Assembly (NCBI RefSeq): GCF_949987535.1 | Contig: NC_080078.1 | Coordinates: 27,176,942 to 27,240,941, forward strand | Direction: 5' to 3' | DNA from: Balaenoptera acutorostrata | Taxonomy: Eukaryota; Chordata; Mammalia; Artiodactyla; Balaenopteridae | DNA: 64,000 bases | Shown: positions 59,480 to 64,000 of the stretch, piece after piece | Layout of the letters: the number at the start of each line of letters is the position of its first letter | Numbering within the stretch: position 1 is the stretch's first letter | Notes under the pieces: generated by a model | Database searches by the model: none | The model's input: only the letters and a program-made list of their open reading frames with translations | What the model was told of the DNA's origin: nothing | Position numbers and translations under genes: made by a program

Positions 59480-60583
59480 GAAAATTTCAAACAGAGACAA
59501 GACTACATAAGCAACCAAAGAGAAATAGATAAGCTGGTGTTCATGAAAATTAAAAACTTCTTCAAAGAACATTAAAAAAAAAGTGAAAAGACAATTCACA
59601 GAATGGGAGGAAATTTTTACAATTCATGTATCTGATAAGGACATATGCGGTGGGAAGGGTGCATCTAGAATATACAAGGAAATCCTATAACTCAACAATA
59701 AAAAGACAACCCAATTTTAAAAACGGGAAAAGAATCTGAATAGGTATTTCTCTAAAAAAGATACACAATTGGACAAGAAGCACATGAAAAGATGTCGACC
59801 TCATCAGCCATCAGGGAAACGCAAATCAAAGCTACGAGATGCCACTTCACACCCGCCGGAATGGCTACTATGAAAAACAAAACAAAACAAAAAACAACAA
59901 GTGTTGGCAAGGATGTGAAGAAACTGGAATCCTCTAACATTGCTGATCAGAACGTAAAATAGTACAGCCGCTTTGGAAAACAGTTTGGCAGTCCCTCAAA
60001 AAGTTAAATATAGAATTACCATGAGACCCAGCAATCCTACTCCTAGGTATAAATCCATGAGAAACGACAGCAGATGTCCACCCAAAAAACTTGTACACGA
60101 ATGTTCACAGCAGCATTATTCATAATAGCCGAAACATGGAAACCACCTAAGTGGCCATCAAGGGATGAATAAACAAAATGTATATATCCGTGCCATAGAG
60201 TATTATTTAGCAACAAAAAAGAATGAGTTCTGATACATGCTACAACACAGATGAACCTCAAAAACATGCTAAGTGAAAGAAGCCAGACACAAAAGGTCAC
60301 ACATATTTTATGATTCCATTTATATGACATACTCTAAATAAGCAAATCCACAGACACAGAAAGTAGAACGGTGGCTGCCAGGGGCTAACGAGAGGGAAGA
60401 ATGGAAAGTGACTGCTACTGGGCCTGGGTTTCTTTTTAGGGTGATGAAAGTGTTCTGGAATTAGACAGTGGGAATCCGTGCACAACTCTGTGAATATACT
60501 AAAATCCACTGAATTCTATGCTTTAAACGGGTGAACTTTATGGTATGTGAATTACATCTCAATAGAGCTGTTACAAAAAAAAA
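59480..60583 (+). mobile_element. Old L1 ORF2 3' end and 3' UTR
   Basis: 'agaaatagataagctggtgt', 'cgcaaatcaaagctacgaga', 'agcagcattattcataatag', 'acatgctaagtgaaagaagc', ending catctcaatagagctgtt plus an A run. No open frame. Confidence 0.88.
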
Positions 60584-61275
60584 ATTACTGCACAAAATCA
60601 TATAGTGACACCTCTGTGTAGGGGTCTGATTGAATCACTTTGTCTGCTACAGGATAACCTGTCATAAAAAAACCCAAAAAAACACACAATCTGTTCAAAT
60701 GAGGAAATGATTTATTTTCCTACCACCAAATCCCTACAATGACCAACCATAATATCAAATCCAAAGTAAAAAGAGGAAAGAATGAAAGAGCACACTGCAA
60801 TTCTCTGGCAGGTATGAAATAGAATTAACCAAAGACTGCACAAAGAAAAATGTTTATCAGAACCACTCACTTCCCTTTGATTACACAGATTTAAACAAGT
60901 CCAAGTCCTTTTTAACTCATGAGAAAACGTGCCAGCTTCTTTATTAGCACAGAGCAAGGAAAAACAAGCATTCTCTCCTATAACAAAATTAACATCCCAC
61001 AGAAGGTCTGTTTGTACTTGGCCGTCATGAACCTTTCATCTCAGAGCACTGCTAAATTAAACAAGCCTATGTTGTATTGAACACAATGAGCCAGATACCC
61101 TGGCAGGCTCCTAAACTTTACCAGTTAATGTTGAAGAACATTAGAAATAAAAAGGACGGTAAGAATGATGGTGATGGTGGTAATAAAGCAGCTGTGTCTT
61201 CATTCCACCCAACATTTCACTAATCTACAATAATGGAAACATTCTAACAACTGTGAGACCCTTTTCTCTGTTGGT
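60584..61275. other. Intronic, nothing recognised
   Basis: No named element. A short (GGT/GAT)-like run near 61165-61180. Confidence 0.4.
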
Positions 61276-61279
61276 GTAC

Positions 61280-61490
61280 ACAAGAAGAGCCAGAGAGATC
61301 TGGATTCAAGTCATTGCTTTGTTTTTGGTTTTTGTTTTAAGCATACTAGCTGAGTGCCCAAGGACAAATCTCATAACCAAGTCCTTCTATTCTCTAAAAC
61401 TGGAGTGACTGTATCTAGCCTCAGAGAGTCATTAGAGAACAAAATGAGAGAACACACACAAGAGGTAGAGCCCAGTGCTCTATGTGTACA
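61280..61490 (+). mobile_element. MIR, diverged
   Basis: 'agagatctggattcaagtca', then agctgagtgcccaaggac, then cctcagagagtcattagag in MIR order. Confidence 0.55.
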
Positions 61491-62489
61491 TCCCCACCAT
61501 AAAAATCCTCACTGCTCTCAACTCTTCAATGCAAATACTGATTCTGGAGCTTGTATCACAGTGTAAGTAATTGACATCAACCTTTCTTTTCTACCCCAAG
61601 GACATCTAAGCAACTGAAATATCCTATGAAAATTCCATATTGAATAAATTATTCCCCCTCCCATACAACTGAAAGTAAGAAAGCCATCCATAAAGTCTGT
61701 TTTAAATGTATTAAATCAGGGCATGACACAAAGCATTCATTCACCTAAGAGGTATTTAAAAGCAATGAACTGAGAGAGACACACCAAGAGAAACACTTAC
61801 TATGAGAGACAAATGCCTATTTTCCAGTGCAATAATTGGTAACCTTTCCATAAAGATTGATGCAATCTGATTATAATTCCCAAGTGTCAGTAATCAGTTC
61901 TTAAGGTAAAAGAAAAAGGAAGTGGGATGGTTTCAAGTGCTCCAGAAAAGATGTAGGAGGATATCCCTTCCCACTGACAGCAATTAACGTTTGAGTGATG
62001 GCTGCTAGAACATTCAGACTGAAAAACTTTGTTACATTAGAATAGACTGAAATCAACTTAAAACAAAACTTACTGGGTTTAGCAGACACAAACATAACCC
62101 TCACCATGAACTAGGTGTCCTCTCTGAACAAACTGGAACGAAGGTAAAGCTTGTATGGACTTCCCATATTTATCATCACAGTGCTAGGATATGCCATCCT
62201 CCCATGCTGGAAGTCTACTTAAAGAGAGCATCTAGACTCTGCAGCGGTAGACGGTCAGACTCCCTCCGCCCAGCTCCAGACAATGTTCCATCACACCACA
62301 ACACCAGGAAAAGTTTCTAGGGTTAGCAAGGAGGGAAATGTCTCAAGGGCAATGGGACATTCGGAGGCTGGAGACAGCTATTCCTGGAGAGTTTCACTAA
62401 GCACCACGTTCATTATGGAACTTGTGGCCCAAAGCTATTGTTCTCTACCCCTCTTTCCAAAACTCTCCCCTTAAGACTCAGAGTTTAAT
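61491..62489. other. Intronic, repeat-poor, nothing recognised
   Basis: No named element. Confidence 0.4.
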
Positions 62490-62501
62490 AAAACCTCTCT
62501 G
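62490..62501. repeat. SINE target-site duplication, left copy (imperfect)
   Basis: aaaacctctctg, matched by aaaacctctgtg at 62913-62924 (one mismatch). Confidence 0.65.
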
Positions 62502-62912
62502 GGGGCTTCCCTGGTGGCACAGTGGTTAAGAATCCACCTACCAATGCAGGGGACGCGGGTTCAAGCCCTGGTCCGGGAAGATCCCACATGCCGCAGAGCA
62601 ACTAAGCCCATGCGCCACAACTACTGAGCCCACGTGCCATAACTACTGAAGCCCGTGTGCCTAGAGCCCGTGCTCCACAACAAAAGAAGCCACCTCAACG
62701 AGAAGCCTGTGCACCGCCACGAAGAGCAGCCCCCGCTCACCACAACTAGAGAGAGCCCACGCCCAGCAATGAAGACCCAATGCAACCAAAAATAAAATAT
62801 AAATAAAATAAATAAAAAATAAAACATTGACCTCACAAGTGAAAAATAATACAGTCCTTTAAAAAAAACAAAAAAACAAAACAAAAAAAACCCAAAACAA
62901 ACAACAACAACA
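62502..62912 (+). mobile_element. CHR-type SINE (long subfamily) with extra 3' sequence
   Basis: ggggcttccctggtggcaca head, B-box ggttcaagccc (one change from ggttcgagccc), long-form middle, and an (AAAT)n tail ending about 62826. A further ~38 bases of non-SINE sequence (cattgacctcacaagtgaaa...) and a second A-rich (AAC)n tail follow before the right duplication. The overlapping minus-strand frame (62621-62938) is a SINE artefact. Confidence 0.88.
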
Positions 62913-62924
62913 AAAACCTCTGTG

Positions 62925-64000
62925 AGAGACCAACTCATTACAGATACTACAGGAGTAAGGCCAGAGTGCTGGCTTTGCTAGGGAGCTGTTATCCATATCG
63001 CATATAAGCACTTAACAAGTTTTTTGCCCTCCTACTGCAGTTCAGTACTCTCACCCTGACCATGAAACAGTTTCATCTAAATATTCTACCACCACAAACC
63101 CTGTATATGAAGACAGAACTTCTCCTCTTTCTAACTTTCCAATCAAATAACCACTTACACTGCCAGTCTAAACTTTAAGCTTTATGCCTAAAATAGGAAG
63201 AAACTTGCAAATGCACAGAATCCAACCCATTAAATACTTAAGAATGTCTTGAAATCTGTTTAAATACAGTATAAAAATTTTTACAAATGCAGCTAAAAGG
63301 AGAAATAAATGATAAAGTCTTAAGTTTAATTAAGACTCCAGTTTTACTACTACTAGTAATGCCTCACTTTCCAGGAGTATTTTTAGAATTGGGGTTTTAA
63401 AGCATGCAATTAAAGAAATTAACTCATCAGTGAAATGAAAGCTACAATATAAGCAAATCCCTATACCACTGCAGAAAAGAGATATAAGAACCCAGAACTT
63501 TGGTTATTTTAGAAAACGAATACAGGATCATACCGTTAGCCACAATATGATATCAGAGGGTAAAGTCCAGGAAATCTAATTAATTTAGACCCTACTAATG
63601 AAGACTCAATAATTTCCTTTCAAGTCTGCCTAGATTTAACTTTAGACTATTTTTTAAGGAAGGAGTTGCTAAGAAAATTAAAGTACAAATAAAAATTGCT
63701 AGGGGATTATTTAATAAGTTAAATTTTTTTACATGCAATAACTGCTGCTAAAATACTGATTAAAACTAGCACATGCATTCTTTAGAATCCCATACTCCAG
63801 TGGAAACAAAATGTATGAAACAAGAGTCCTCAACATTGCTTTAATCTATTAGATAATTGTTCCATTCTCTCTGTTTATTTTGGCTGTGAAAAGCTGGTTA
63901 TGAGTCAGAAAAGCTTAATAGGCAGGATACTTAACAAAGATTTACACATTCTTCTTAATGGCTAGCAATCTATTTATCTACTTTTATTTTTAATAAATGC
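62925..64000. other. Intronic or upstream sequence, nothing recognised
   Basis: AT-rich single-copy-looking DNA to the right edge. No repeat or gene signal identified. Confidence 0.4.

Noticed and set aside
10691..62912. tRNA-like A/B boxes (tggtggcgcagtgg, ggttcgagccc) as possible tRNA genes
   Set aside because: They are heads of CHR SINEs with SINE bodies, A-rich tails and target duplications, not functional tRNA genes.

Overview
This is a 64 kb stretch of mammalian nuclear DNA, almost certainly from a cetacean or close cetartiodactyl. Seven tRNA-derived SINEs of the CHR type are present. They carry the '...tggtggcgcagtgg...' A-box and 'ggttcgagccc' B-box heads and A-rich (AAAT)n tails of the family shared by whales, hippos and ruminants. 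I see no ruminant BovB or Bov-tA elements. A full-length mariner of the type known from cetartiodactyl genomes supports the same placement. The rest is typical mammalian intron: L1, L2, MIR, Tigger, hAT MITEs and MaLR LTR remnants.

The only host gene I can recognise is MRTFB (MKL2), a myocardin-family SRF coactivator, on the minus strand. An exon at 5150-5366 carries the start codon of the N-terminus I know for the human protein and ends in a consensus splice donor. A second candidate exon at 56710-56770 (61 nt, minus strand) has good splice sites at both ends. Its ATG-initiated frame joins in phase with the 5150-5366 exon, which is open upstream of its own ATG. Together they would give an MRTFB isoform with 34 extra N-terminal residues. 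On this model nearly all of the window is MRTFB intron: 5367-56709 separates the two exons, 1-5149 is the intron before the first RPEL exon, and 56771-64000 lies further upstream.

Layout: 1-5149 intron with one internally deleted L1. 5150-5366 exon. 5.6-11.2 kb nested LTR, L1, SINE and Tigger1. 11.2-13.3 kb quiet. 13.3-16.2 kb MER5A and an L2 split by an L1 plus a 1281-bp mariner. 16.2-19 kb MIRs, a CpG-dense patch and a purine tract. 19-25.5 kb old L1 and LTR. 25.6-29.5 kb MIRs and MITEs. 29.5-35.8 kb L1, L2 and hAT. 35.8-36.8 kb GC- and CpG-enriched patch. 37-42.8 kb L2, a G-rich pentamer repeat, a deleted Tigger1 and MIR. 42.8-52.2 kb SINEs and L1s. 52.2-58 kb repeat-poor, holding the candidate upstream exon. 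58-60.6 kb L2 and L1. 60.6-64 kb mostly unique with one late SINE.

Eleven L1 pieces lie on the plus strand and two on the minus strand, i.e. mostly antisense to MRTFB, as is usual inside transcribed introns. I found no RNA genes beyond tRNA-derived SINEs, no CRISPR arrays and no prokaryotic operons. Most open frames in the window are chance or transposon-derived. L2 and MIR boundaries are approximate because they were read by eye.
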